Shown here: piece after piece, positions 1 to 8,554 of the stretch
How the letters are laid out: each line of letters opens with the position of its first letter
Numbering within the stretch: the stretch's first letter is position 1
NCBI GenBank assembly: GCA_002356455.1
Contig: AP017968.1
Coordinates: 2,170,001-2,234,000, forward strand
DNA: 64,000 bases
Direction: 5' to 3'
Source of the DNA: Fusobacterium varium
GTDB taxonomy: Bacteria; Fusobacteriota; Fusobacteriia; Fusobacteriales; Fusobacteriaceae
Made by a program: the position numbers and the translations under genes
The notes under the pieces: generated by a model
What the model was told of the DNA's origin: nothing
Database searches by the model: none
Seen by the model: only the letters and a program-made list of their open reading frames with translations

Positions 1-28
1 CACCATTTTTTAATTTATCTTTTTAATT

Positions 29-1480
29 TTATACCAATTTCTTTAATTCTGTTGCAACGAACTCAACTTCTGGTCCAACTATTACTTGAACAGCTGTTTT
101 ACTTGGTTTCAATACACCAGGAACCAGTTTTTTAATTTCTCCTTCTTTTACTACAGAGCTATCTGCTACATCAAGTCTTAATCTAGTAGTACAGTAATCA
201 ATATTGATTATATTAGCTTTTCCACCTAAAAGTGGTAATAGTGCTGTCGCTAATTCAGTATTTGAAGTAACTTTTGATGTTGCTGTTTCTTCTGCTGTAT
301 CGTCATCTTCTCTCCCAGGAGTTTTAAGGTTGAATTTTTCAATAGCAAATTTAAATACTACATAGTAGATTACAAAGAATACAAGTCCTTGTATTATAAG
401 CATATACCAACCTTGAGCAAGTGGATTTCTTGTTGAAAGAACCAAGTCAATAAATCCAGCTGAGAATCCAAATCCAGCCATCCAATGCATAGAAGCTGCA
501 ATGAATACTGATATTCCAGTTAATACTGCGTGAACTAAGTATAATGCAGGAGCAACGAACATGAATGCAAATTCAATTGGTTCTGTAACTCCAGTAAAGA
601 AACTTGCAAATCCAGCAGCTAACATGATAGAAGATATTTTAGCTCTGTTTTGAGGTTTTGCAGTTCTGACAAATGCAAGACAAGCTCCCAGTAATCCAAA
701 CATCATGATTGGGAAAAATCCAGCTTGATACATTCCAGTTTTTCCTATTACAGCAGTTCCTTCAGCTATTGATTTTGCTCCACCTAAGAAGTTTGGAATA
801 TCATTTATTCCAGCAACGTCAAACCAGAATACTGAGTTTAATGCATGGTGTAATCCAACAGGTATTAATAATCTGTTGAAGAATCCATATATTCCAGCTC
901 CAACTGGTCCTAATTTACTGATTCCTTCTCCAAATGATACAAGTCCAGAATAAACTGCTGGCCAGATATACATAAGTATGAAAGAAACAAGCATCATAAC
1001 AAATGATGAAATAATTGGAACAAGTCTTTTTCCACTAAAGAAAGATAAGAATTTAGGCAGTTCTACTTCACTGAATTTATTATAAAGTGCTGAAGATATA
1101 ACTCCACAAAGAATACCAGTAAATTGGTTATTTATTTTAGCAAATCCAGCAGGAACTTCATTAGCTGGAATTCCTTTAATCATTCCTACCGCACCTGGAG
1201 ATAATAAAGTAGTTACAACCAAGAAAGAAACTAATCCAGCAAGAGCTGCTGATCCATTTTTATCCTTAGACATACCAAAAGCTACACCAATAGCAAACAG
1301 AATAGGCATATTATCAATTATTGCCCCTCCTGATTTAATAAAGAAAGCTGCTAGTACACTTTCTCCTCCCCATCCTACAGGGTCAATCCAATATCCTAAA
1401 CCTAACAATATTGCCGCTGCAGGTAAAACAGCAACTGGCACCATAAGTGCTTTACCTATTTTTTGTAGATAACTAAACAT
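29..1480 (-). CDS. nagE: PTS N-acetylglucosamine-type permease, EIICB
   Basis: Membrane permease of the phosphotransferase system that imports and phosphorylates an amino sugar or glucose, most likely N-acetylglucosamine. The 483-residue protein has a long multi-helix EIIC domain (about residues 1-365) with the family signature TGVTEPIEF, a linker containing the NagE-like FNLKTPGRED, and a C-terminal EIIB domain (about 405-483) with the phosphocysteine motif DYCTTRLRL (Cys near 430). There is no EIIA domain, so EIIA must come from elsewhere. The start is supported by an AAGGAGGGAA ribosome site just upstream. The overall order of motifs matches NagE better than PtsG, but substrate is inferred. 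It stands alone on the minus strand and is divergent from the adhesin gene. Confidence 0.88.
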   Translation of the reverse strand: MFSYLQKIGKALMVPVAVLPAAAILLGLGYWIDPVGWGGESVLAAFFIKSGGAIIDNMPILFAIGVAFGMSKDKNGSAALAGLVSFLVVTTLLSPGAVGMIKGIPANEVPAGFAKINNQFTGILCGVISSALYNKFSEVELPKFLSFFSGKRLVPIISSFVMMLVSFILMYIWPAVYSGLVSFGEGISKLGPVGAGIYGFFNRLLIPVGLHHALNSVFWFDVAGINDIPNFLGGAKSIAEGTAVIGKTGMYQAGFFPIMMFGLLGACLAFVRTAKPQNRAKISSIMLAAGFASFFTGVTEPIEFAFMFVAPALYLVHAVLTGISVFIAASMHWMAGFGFSAGFIDLVLSTRNPLAQGWYMLIIQGLVFFVIYYVVFKFAIEKFNLKTPGREDDDTAEETATSKVTSNTELATALLPLLGGKANIINIDYCTTRLRLDVADSSVVKEGEIKKLVPGVLKPSKTAVQVIVGPEVEFVATELKKLV

Positions 1481-1840
1481 AACTTTCCCTCCTTATAATT
1501 ATTTTTTAAATTTTTTTTTAGTTCTTTTTCCTTAGTTAAGAATTTATAATTCATTTGATTTCATTATAGCATAATAAAAAAATTATTTCTACTAGATTTT
1601 AAAAAAACAAGTGTTCTTTTTCAGTGTCAATTATATTGAATAAAATACATTTAGTTTCTTATGTTTAATATCATCCTTTTATTACTCTATATTATCTATT
1701 TTATATATTGTACTGTAATTTTTTCTTTCTTCCTTTAAATAGCCATGAATTTTTTTTTCAAAATAATAAAGGAAATCGATTTTAAAGAATAATATATTAT
1801 ATAGAGATACTATAATTTAGAATTAATTTTAGGAGGTAAC
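1481..1840. promoter_or_regulatory. Divergent intergenic region with nagE promoter
   Basis: Gene-free 360 bases between the divergent PTS gene and the FadA-like gene. On the minus strand an extended -10 (TGC then TATAAT, plus-strand 1563-1571) lies about 80 bases before nagE; the matching -35 is poor. On the plus strand TATAAT at 1811-1816 is the best candidate -10 for the adhesin. No operator could be assigned with confidence. Confidence 0.4.
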
Positions 1841-2233
1841 ATGAAAAAAATAATAACATTAATCGGAACTATGCTTATAACTATTTCAGCTTTCTCTGCA
1901 TCTGTCACAGATTTTGAAACTCAAATGAAATCTTTGGAAAAAGAATATCAGCTTCTTCTAAAAAAGGAAGATCAGAGATATGTTCAGGAAAAGCAAATAG
2001 CAGCAACAGCAGAAAGTACCCTTGCAGGACAAAAAAATCTTTATAAAAGTGTGGCTGGAAGCCTTAATGAATTGCAGCAGATGGAAAAGTATGTTTTTTA
2101 TAAAGATGATTACAATCAACTTTTAAACAAATATCAAACTATATTGAAAGATTTAGAAAAATCTATGAATGATCAACAGGTTATAATAGATAATTTTAAA
2201 CAAATTCAAATGGAAAAAGAAGGAAACAAATAA
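1841..2233 (+). CDS. FadA-family small adhesin
   Basis: Small secreted helical protein of the FadA adhesin family, which in Fusobacterium oligomerises at the cell surface and mediates attachment to host cells. The 130-residue product has an 18-residue signal peptide ending SAFSA, followed by a helical hairpin. Its order of motifs parallels FadA: an early LEKEYQLLLKKEDQRY segment, a central YKDDYNQLLNKYQ segment and a C-terminal MNDQQVIIDNFKQIQ segment. Length is the same as FadA (about 129). An AGGAGGT site precedes the ATG and a strong terminator follows, so it is a monocistronic unit. Identity to the virulence-associated FadA is clearly partial; many fusobacteria carry several paralogues, so a role in invasion should not be assumed. 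Confidence 0.85.
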   Translation: MKKIITLIGTMLITISAFSASVTDFETQMKSLEKEYQLLLKKEDQRYVQEKQIAATAESTLAGQKNLYKSVAGSLNELQQMEKYVFYKDDYNQLLNKYQTILKDLEKSMNDQQVIIDNFKQIQMEKEGNK

Positions 2234-2240
2234 TAAAAAA

Positions 2241-2286
2241 AGCTGAGTAACATTTAAAAAAAATGTTTTACTCAGCTCTCTTTTTT
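2241..2286 (+). terminator. Rho-independent terminator after FadA-like gene
   Basis: Stem GCTGAGTAA-CATTT pairing with AAATG-TTTTACTCAGC, then a T run (CTTTTTT). It closes the adhesin transcript. Confidence 0.85.
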
Positions 2287-2328
2287 GTATAATATAGTTA
2301 CCACCCTAATTATACAAAGGAGACATTC

Positions 2329-3537
2329 ATGCAAATCAAACATATTATCTCTAAAATCAATATAACAAATCTTTTAGGTAAAATCAAGAAATATTTTAAA
2401 AATGAGCATTTTGAGGATGTTAAACAGACTATTCAAAAATTCTTAGCCTGTTCTATTGATAAATCTTTTCTCTCTCTTCAATGCCCTAATTGTCATGAGG
2501 CGCATAAAATTAAAGTTACTTGTAAATCTAGATTTTGTCCTTCCTGCGGTAAACGTTATTCTGCTGTTTGAACTGAAAAAACTTCCACTTCTCTTATTGA
2601 TGTTAAACATAGAAGTGTCCTTTTTACTATTCCTGAAGAACTTAGAATGTTTTTCTTCTATGATAGAGACCTTTTAACTAAGCTTGCTTATGCTGTTAAT
2701 GATGTTTTTAAATATCAATTTCATAACATTAAAGCAAAAAATCAAAGAATTCATAAAATTTCAAAATATTCCTCTAAATACTTTACTAACTCAGATATCA
2801 TTCATTATGGATTGATTACTGTTATTCATACCTTTGGACGCGATCTTAAATGGAACCCTCATATTCATGCTATTGTTACTTTAGGTGGATTCAATAAAAA
2901 CTACCAATTTCTTGAAAAAAAATATTTTCATGTCAATTCCATTGCTGGACAATGGAAAAAAATGGTTATTGATATTGTTAAATCTGGAAATTATGACAAG
3001 CCTGAAATTAAAGCTAAAGCTTATGCTGCTGCTAACTACCTTTATCGCAAAAATACAAGATTCTTTTTCAATGTTGCAAAAAATGATTTAAATAATAATA
3101 TTTATGCAATTAAATATATTGGCAGATATCTGTCAAGAGCTCCTATCGCAGAATATAAAATTATTGATTTCTATGATAATAAGGTTACTTTCTATTATGA
3201 AAGTCTTGCTGATGATAAACAAAGAATTGAGCTTACTTTAGATGCGGAAACATTTCTTTCTAAATTAATTATTCACATTCCCCCTAAACATTTCAAAATG
3301 ATTAGGCGCTTTGGAATCTATTCTAGAAATATTAAATCAGAACTTAAAAACATCATGAAATTCATGAGAAAATATGTCTCTAAATATTCCAATTCTACTT
3401 TTTATCAACTTGAAATATGGAAAGCTTTTGGAGTAAATCCTTTTTATTGTTTTAAATGTAATGCCAGAATGAAAGTTAAAAAAATATCATATTTTAATAT
3501 ACATACAGGCTCCATTTGCTGGAAAGAATATCGCTAA
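2329..3537 (+). pseudogene. IS91-family transposase, interrupted by in-frame TGA
   Basis: HUH-type transposase of the IS91 family, which moves by rolling-circle single-strand transfer. One reading frame runs from ATG at 2329 (site AAAGGAG) to the stop at 3537, about 402 codons, but is interrupted by TGA at 2569-2571. Both halves are in the same frame. The N-terminal part carries the zinc-finger Cys pattern CPNCHEAH...CKSRFCPSCGKRY; the distal part carries the HUH signature WNPHIHAIV and the later KYIGRYLSRAPIAEYK motif. Trp is usual at the TGA position, so a single TGG to TGA change explains the break. The element is probably immobile unless the stop is suppressed. Ends of the element were not identified; hairpins at 2241-2286 and 3540-3564 lie close to the probable limits. 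Confidence 0.85.
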
Positions 3538-3539
3538 AC

Positions 3540-3564
3540 AGCTGATTAACAATCAGCTTTTTTG
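3540..3564 (+). terminator. Hairpin terminator after the IS91-type transposase
   Basis: AGCTGATT, three-base loop, AATCAGCT and then TTTTTT. It may also be part of the IS91-type terminal structure. Confidence 0.7.
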
Positions 3565-3676
3565 TGCTGTCAATTTTAATCTTATTCAATTAATATATCT
3601 AATATGAATACAAAATAATTAATATTTTTTATTTTTTCAATAAATTTATCAAATTATAATTTCCTAAGAAATAAAA

Positions 3677-3715
3677 TAAGAGATTTTCCCTACACTTAGG
3701 CAGGGAGAACCTCTT
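3677..3715 (-). terminator. Terminator of the SAP-domain gene
   Basis: On the minus strand AAGAGGTTCTCCCTG folds with AGGGAAAATCTCTT and is followed by ATTTTATTT. It overlaps the stop codon of the minus-strand gene. Confidence 0.65.
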
Positions 3716-4304
3716 ATAAAAAAATGTTTATACACACTACTGCTAAAATAATAATAACCCCTGTTACTATATAATTCTTAGCAAACTTATCTTTATGTTC
3801 CACTACTTTTGCTTCAACATTTTCTATTCTTTCTTCTTTTTTTATATTCTTATTTACTTCTTCTTCAATTTTTATTTCCTTAATAGGCTCTTCTGCAATT
3901 TCTTCCATAGGTTTTTCTTTTTTCTTTTCTCCATTTTCAGATAGTATTTCTTCTAATTCTTCAATATTATCTCTCAAGAATTTTCTTCCTAATGGAGTCA
4001 ATTTATATTTGTCATTTCCAAAATATTTTTTTAATTCCTCTTCATCTATGTTGTTAATGACTCTCTGTATTAATGTTTCTTTATTTCCTGTCTGCACTAA
4101 ACCAGCATTTTTCAATATCTCTTTAAGCTCTTTTACTGTTCCCTGCTGGATATCATATATTTTTATATAATCTTCCTTCAATCCTATTTTTAGATATTTT
4201 TTTTCATCAATCTCATATTTACTCAGCAATAATTTTGAAGCCTCTGTGTCATACTTCATTTCATTTATCAATTTTAATAAAAGTATTATATTAAAATTCT
4301 CCAC
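3714..4304 (-). CDS. SAP-domain protein with C-terminal membrane anchor
   Basis: Protein of 196 residues with no assigned function. Residues about 55-90 (TVKELKEILKNAGLVQTGNK...) fit a SAP domain, a helix-hairpin-helix fold usually binding nucleic acids, and are followed by the SAP-associated KYKLTPLGRKFL segment. The middle (about 115-165) is Glu/Lys-rich and low complexity, and the last 20 residues (YIVTGVIIILAVVCINIFL) form a single transmembrane helix. This gives a cytoplasmic SAP head tethered to the inner membrane. A site of type AGGAGG precedes the ATG. It is transcribed alone against its neighbours. Whether it binds DNA at the membrane is inference from the domain only. Confidence 0.75.
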   Translation of the reverse strand: MENFNIILLLKLINEMKYDTEASKLLLSKYEIDEKKYLKIGLKEDYIKIYDIQQGTVKELKEILKNAGLVQTGNKETLIQRVINNIDEEELKKYFGNDKYKLTPLGRKFLRDNIEELEEILSENGEKKKEKPMEEIAEEPIKEIKIEEEVNKNIKKEERIENVEAKVVEHKDKFAKNYIVTGVIIILAVVCINIFL

Positions 4305-4511
4305 AAAACTCCTCCTTTCATGCTTTATGAATATTCTTATCTTCTATGATATACTATTTATCCCATAAAATCAAATCATAAAATTTTTTTTAATTTTTAT
4401 CAGATAAAATTATTTCTATAATTCTGCAATATGAATCTTTTATTTTTTTAAATCTCTATCTAATCTATTTTCTTATGATATAATAGAAAGAAAAACAAAG
4501 GAGATTTATTT

Positions 4512-5384
4512 ATGAAAAAAGTTCTTATAATTTTCTCTCTTTTTATTTTAATGATCAGTTGTAATATTGGAAAAAGAGATGTTGATGTATCCAAGAAAGA
4601 AGAAAGAGATGGAATAGTCTATGTCATTAATGAGAATAAACCTTTTACTGGAAAAATTACTGCTAAATATGAAGATGGAAAAATAAAATCTGAAGAAAAC
4701 TTTAAAGATGGTAAATATGAAGGTATCACTAAAGAATATTTTCCTAATGGACAGCTGGCTTTTGAAGGAACGTTTAAAGATGGCAGCTTAAATGGTGAAG
4801 TTAAGATATACTTTGAAAATGGTCAGTTGGAAAACGAATCTTCTTATATAGATAATAAAATTGAAGGTATCTGCAAAATATATTATGAAGATGGAAAATT
4901 AAAAAATATAATAAATTTTAAAGCTGATAAAAGAAATGGTCCTGTTGAATATTATTATCCTAATGGACAACTGCAATATCAGGAAAACTATGTTGATGAT
5001 GTGCTGCAGGGAGAAGGAAAAGTATATTTTGAAAATGGTATTTTAAAAGAAGAAAACAATTATCTTGATGGAGAATATCATGGTCTTGTAAAAGCATACT
5101 ATGAGAGTGGAAAACTGGAAAGTGAATACAATTACAAAAATGGAAAAGCTCATGGTGAATCAAAAATTTATTATGAAAACGGACAGGTAAAAAATATTGT
5201 CAATTTTATTGAAGATAAAATCAATGGAGTTTCTAAAATTTACTATGATAATGGACAGCTGGAAGGAGAATATACTTTTGTTGATAACCAATTTGATGGT
5301 TTATTCAGAAAATATTCCAGAGATGGTGAAATCACTAATGAAGCTATATTTAAAAAAGGAAAAGTAGAAAAAATTATTAAATAA
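4512..5384 (+). CDS. YwqK/MORN-repeat lipoprotein
   Basis: Lipoprotein of 290 residues: the leader MKKVLIIFSLFILMISC ends at the lipid-attachment Cys. The rest consists of about ten repeats of 22-23 residues with the pattern YYENGQ(L/V)...NYKDGK.(H/E)G, typical of MORN-like YwqK-family repeats. In other bacteria YwqK-family proteins are annotated as antitoxin components, but that label comes from one locus and there is no partner toxin here. A surface or periplasmic beta-repeat protein is all that the sequence supports. The ribosome site AAAGGAG is well placed and a terminator follows, so it is monocistronic. Confidence 0.8.
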   Translation: MKKVLIIFSLFILMISCNIGKRDVDVSKKEERDGIVYVINENKPFTGKITAKYEDGKIKSEENFKDGKYEGITKEYFPNGQLAFEGTFKDGSLNGEVKIYFENGQLENESSYIDNKIEGICKIYYEDGKLKNIINFKADKRNGPVEYYYPNGQLQYQENYVDDVLQGEGKVYFENGILKEENNYLDGEYHGLVKAYYESGKLESEYNYKNGKAHGESKIYYENGQVKNIVNFIEDKINGVSKIYYDNGQLEGEYTFVDNQFDGLFRKYSRDGEITNEAIFKKGKVEKIIK

Positions 5385-5397
5385 ACATTTAATACAA

Positions 5398-5430
5398 ACA
5401 GTTGAATATAATAATTCAGCTGTTTTTTTT
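5398..5430 (+). terminator. Terminator of the MORN-repeat lipoprotein
   Basis: ACAGTTGAAT pairs with ATTCAGCTGT, followed by eight or more T. Confidence 0.85.
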
Positions 5431-5586
5431 TAAACTATTTTCTATTTCTATTTTAATTATGCATTCTATATATTTTTTAAAGTTTGTATACAATATATTA
5501 TTTTTCTCAATATAAATGATTTGTTTGTATATTTTTGAAAAATCATGTATTATTAAATTAATAATAGATTTTTTAGGAGGAAAGAT

Positions 5587-7020
5587 ATGGAGCATGGTTT
5601 TATAAACGTTCTGCCTGTTATACTTGCAGCAGTTCTTACAATAATTACTCGTGAAACTTTAGTTTCTCTTTTTGCAGGAATTATCTTAGGAAATATAATA
5701 CTAAGCAATGGAAATATATTTGCAGCTTTTATTAAAAGTATGACTGATATAATAACACAGGTAAAAGGAAATGCTGAAGTAATTGCCTTTTCTCTCCTTG
5801 CTGGAGCTCTTGTTATACTCTTACAAGCTTCTGGAGGAGTGAATGGTGTAGTTCATTCCCTTACAGAAAAAACTTCTGTTGTAAAAAATAGAAAACATGC
5901 TCTTTTTTTATCATATATCATCGGAATAGTTTTATTCTTTGAATCTTCTATTAATATACTTGTTTCTGGAACTATTGCAAAAGCCTTTTCTGAAAAATAT
6001 AAAATTTCCAGTGAGGAACTTTCTTATGAAAGTGCCTCTGTATGTACAGCAGTATGTGGAATATTTCCTTTCAATGGCTGGGGAGCTACACTTATTGGTA
6101 TAATTGGAGTCCAGGTTGCTGCTGGAACTATCAGTGGAAATCCTTCTGAAATATTAATAAAAAGTATTCCTTTTAATTTTTATCCATTGGTTACTTTACT
6201 GACACTTCTTTTTTATATATTCATTGGCAAACACTGGGGTCCTATGAAGAAAGCTGCTGACAGAGCTAAAAATACAGGCAAGCTTGTAAGAGATGAGGGA
6301 ACACCCCTTATTGATACCAGTGGAAGTCAAAATTTAATGAGAAAAAGTATGAAACCTGATTTTATGAATATGGCCTTACCCCTTTTAGTTATTATCTTAA
6401 TGATGCCTGTTGGGCTTTTCATAACTGGAAATGGTAATATGCTTCAAGGATCAGGTTCTGTTTCAGTATATTGGGCTGTTTCAGCAGCACTTATATGCAC
6501 TGCTTTTTATTACATAGTTATAAAAAAAATAATGAGTGGTAAAGAATACATGGCTTATTTTTATAAAGGAGCTGAAAATATGGTTCCTGTAATTATACTT
6601 CTTGCTATGAGCTTTACTATTGGTGAAGTAGCCTCACAGCTTAATATAGGAAAATATTTTGCTGACATTATCAATGGAAAAATTCATAAGATATTTGAAC
6701 CTACTGTTATTTTTATTATTTCTGCTGTCATATCTTTTTCTACTGGAACTTCATGGGGAACTTTTGCATTGATGATGCCTGTTGGACTTCAAATGTCTTC
6801 TGTTACAGGGAGCTATATGATACTTACTGTATCTTCTGTTATTTCTGGTGCTCTTATGGGAGGAAGCTGTTCTCCTGTTTCTGATATATCTGTACTTTCT
6901 TCCATGGCTGCTGGTGCCGATCATGTAGATCATATTAAAACACAGGTTCCTTATGCCATTTTAAATGGAATAATATCTGTTATTTTCTTTATTATTTTTG
7001 GTTATATTTTTAATCATTAA
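5587..7020 (+). CDS. NhaC-family Na+/H+ antiporter-type transporter
   Basis: Inner-membrane secondary transporter of the NhaC superfamily (Na+/H+ or amino-acid-linked exchange). The 477-residue protein has about 11-12 hydrophobic segments and the paired family motifs: FPFNGWGA in the first half and SFSTGTSWGTFALMMP plus GGSCSPVSD in the second half. Start ATG follows AGGAGGAAAG. The family includes true Na+/H+ exchangers and malate/lactate or amino-acid exchangers, so the substrate is undecided. No operon partner is seen. Confidence 0.85.
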   Translation: MEHGFINVLPVILAAVLTIITRETLVSLFAGIILGNIILSNGNIFAAFIKSMTDIITQVKGNAEVIAFSLLAGALVILLQASGGVNGVVHSLTEKTSVVKNRKHALFLSYIIGIVLFFESSINILVSGTIAKAFSEKYKISSEELSYESASVCTAVCGIFPFNGWGATLIGIIGVQVAAGTISGNPSEILIKSIPFNFYPLVTLLTLLFYIFIGKHWGPMKKAADRAKNTGKLVRDEGTPLIDTSGSQNLMRKSMKPDFMNMALPLLVIILMMPVGLFITGNGNMLQGSGSVSVYWAVSAALICTAFYYIVIKKIMSGKEYMAYFYKGAENMVPVIILLAMSFTIGEVASQLNIGKYFADIINGKIHKIFEPTVIFIISAVISFSTGTSWGTFALMMPVGLQMSSVTGSYMILTVSSVISGALMGGSCSPVSDISVLSSMAAGADHVDHIKTQVPYAILNGIISVIFFIIFGYIFNH

Positions 7021-7239
7021 TGATGAAATCCTGTTTTTTAAAGAATAATATCAGAATTTTTATTTCCAGCTTATACCACAGTTTATTTTGCATTGTATAC
7101 ATTTAAAATTTTTATTCTTTCTGAAAATTTGCTTTTTTTAACTTTATGTAATATAATATACTAAGAGAATCCTATTTTAATATTGTTTTATTATAATAAC
7201 TGGGGGAGATTTACCTTTAATTTTATGGAGGTGGTCTTT

Positions 7240-7836
7240 ATGGTAAGTTTACATCTAATTAAAAGAGCAAAAGCAGGTAGTGAAGAAGCTATTCAAGAAA
7301 TTTTTAAATCATTTCAAGGAATAATGCTTCTAAAAACTAAAAAATATTTCTTTTATGGAGGAGATAAGGATGATGTACTTCAAGAAGCTATGATAGGACT
7401 TTTAAAAGCGATAAATGGTTATGAGTTTGGCAGACAGGCTTCTTTTAAAACTTTCGCTATTTTATGTATAAAAAGACAGTTGATTACTGCAATAAAAAGC
7501 TCTAATAGTGGCAAATATAAAATTTTGAATATGGCTGTAAATAACAGTGAAGACTCTTATGAATATAATGCTGTTCCTGCATATTCTAATAAATCATTCA
7601 ATTTTTACAATCCAGAGGAAATATATTTAAGCAAAGAAAAATTTAATGCTTTAAAAAAATACTTGAAAACACATTTAAGTAAAATGGAAAATGAAATTTT
7701 TGACTATATGCTTATTGAATTATCATATATAGAAATTGCTGCTAAAACAGGAAGGGATCCTAAATCAGTAGATAATGCCATTCAAAGAATAAAAAAGAAA
7801 CTTAAAACTTTTACTAATGAATATGAAGCTATATAA
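7240..7836 (+). CDS. SigH-like sigma-70 family factor
   Basis: Alternative RNA polymerase sigma factor of about 198 residues. The region 2 core is visible (KDDVLQEAMIGLLKAI then FKTFAILCIKRQL, about residues 50-95), and a region 4 helix-turn-helix lies near the C-terminus (LSYIEIAAKTGRDPKSVDNAIQRIKKKL). The size and the region 2 wording resemble the Bacillus SigH/ComX type rather than ECF factors with an anti-sigma partner; none is adjacent. The ATG at 7240 is chosen because GGAGGTGG lies 5-7 bases before it; in-frame starts at 7183 and 7225 lack such a site. Targets in a non-sporulating host are unknown. Confidence 0.85.
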   Translation: MVSLHLIKRAKAGSEEAIQEIFKSFQGIMLLKTKKYFFYGGDKDDVLQEAMIGLLKAINGYEFGRQASFKTFAILCIKRQLITAIKSSNSGKYKILNMAVNNSEDSYEYNAVPAYSNKSFNFYNPEEIYLSKEKFNALKKYLKTHLSKMENEIFDYMLIELSYIEIAAKTGRDPKSVDNAIQRIKKKLKTFTNEYEAI

Positions 7837-7842
7837 TACCCA

Positions 7843-7876
7843 AAACCAGGCAGAGAAATTTTTCTCCTGGTTTTTA
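7843..7876 (+). terminator. Terminator of the sigma factor gene
   Basis: AAACCAGG-CAGAGAA pairs with TTCTC-CTGGTTTT and runs into T-rich sequence. Confidence 0.8.
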
Positions 7877-8076
7877 TTTTAATCTTTAAAATGAAATTAT
7901 ATATTATCAGTAAAACAATCCTTTTTCTAATAAATAAAGCATAAATCAAAAATATTTTATACTTTTTTGATTTATTTACAAAATCAGTGTATAATAAATA
8001 ATACAGCTGAAGAATATCAAACAGGGGGAATCAATGAGCGAATCAATGAGAGAAATTTCTGGAGTAGTAAAAAAAA

Positions 8077-8415
8077 ATGTGGATAGGAAATTTTAAATTT
8101 TTTACTGAAATAGAAAATATGTTTGGTGGATTTATTGCTTATAAACATAGTAAATGCCTAGCTACTGTTGAAAAAGCATATTTATTAACAAATGATAGAA
8201 TAGTTCTGGAAGGAAGAGAAGAAGTTACTGCTAAAACACTTACCACTATGTCCTTTGAAGAAATGGAAGGATATTTAAAATCTCATGCTTCTTATATAAC
8301 AAATAGTGAAATGGGTGCTTTTTACATACATACTTCTCAAAAAGAAATAGCTGATTCAGAAGAAAAAAGACTTTTAACCCTTCTGTATTCCATTAAAGAT
8401 GATTTAACAAAATAA
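8077..8415 (+). CDS. Unknown small protein, start region with 9-A tract
   Basis: Unrecognised 112-codon reading frame (MWIGNFKFFTEIENMFGG... to KDDLTK), cytoplasmic in character. The ATG at 8077 has only a distant GGAG. A much better start lies upstream: AGGGGGAA at 8022-8029 precedes ATG at 8034, but that frame (MSESMREISGVVKKNV...) ends at a stop after 20 codons because of a run of nine A at 8069-8077. With eight A the two frames would join into one protein of about 126 residues. The gene is therefore either a frameshifted pseudogene, a slippage-expressed gene or a phase-variable gene. A ten-base direct repeat AATCAATGAG at 8029 and 8041 supplies two ATGs at the upstream start. The stop codon lies two bases before an insertion sequence. 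Confidence 0.55.
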   Translation: MWIGNFKFFTEIENMFGGFIAYKHSKCLATVEKAYLLTNDRIVLEGREEVTAKTLTTMSFEEMEGYLKSHASYITNSEMGAFYIHTSQKEIADSEEKRLLTLLYSIKDDLTK

Positions 8416-8452
8416 AAGGGGCTGTTGCAAATTCAAAATAGCCCAATTACCC

Positions 8453-8490
8453 AAAAAGCTGACTTGAAGTTTTCTTCCTGTCAGCTTTTT
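8453..8490. terminator. Bidirectional terminator in IS left end
   Basis: AAAAAGCTGAC pairs with GTCAGCTTTTT around a short loop, with A and T runs on both sides so that it can stop transcription from either direction. The same structure occurs in the other two copies. It separates the transposase from outside promoters. Confidence 0.75.
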
Positions 8491-8554
8491 CTTTTAAAAT
8501 AAAAAAAGGTATAAAATACTAAAAATTTTTTCAAATTTCTAATATAATATACCT

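Noticed and set aside
2569-2571. Selenocysteine or recoding at the IS91 TGA
   Set aside because: The position is normally Trp and no SECIS-like hairpin follows; a nonsense mutation is simpler.
4512-5384. Toxin-antitoxin module based on the YwqK-like name
   Set aside because: No toxin gene is adjacent; the repeat protein is a lipoprotein, not a cytoplasmic antitoxin.
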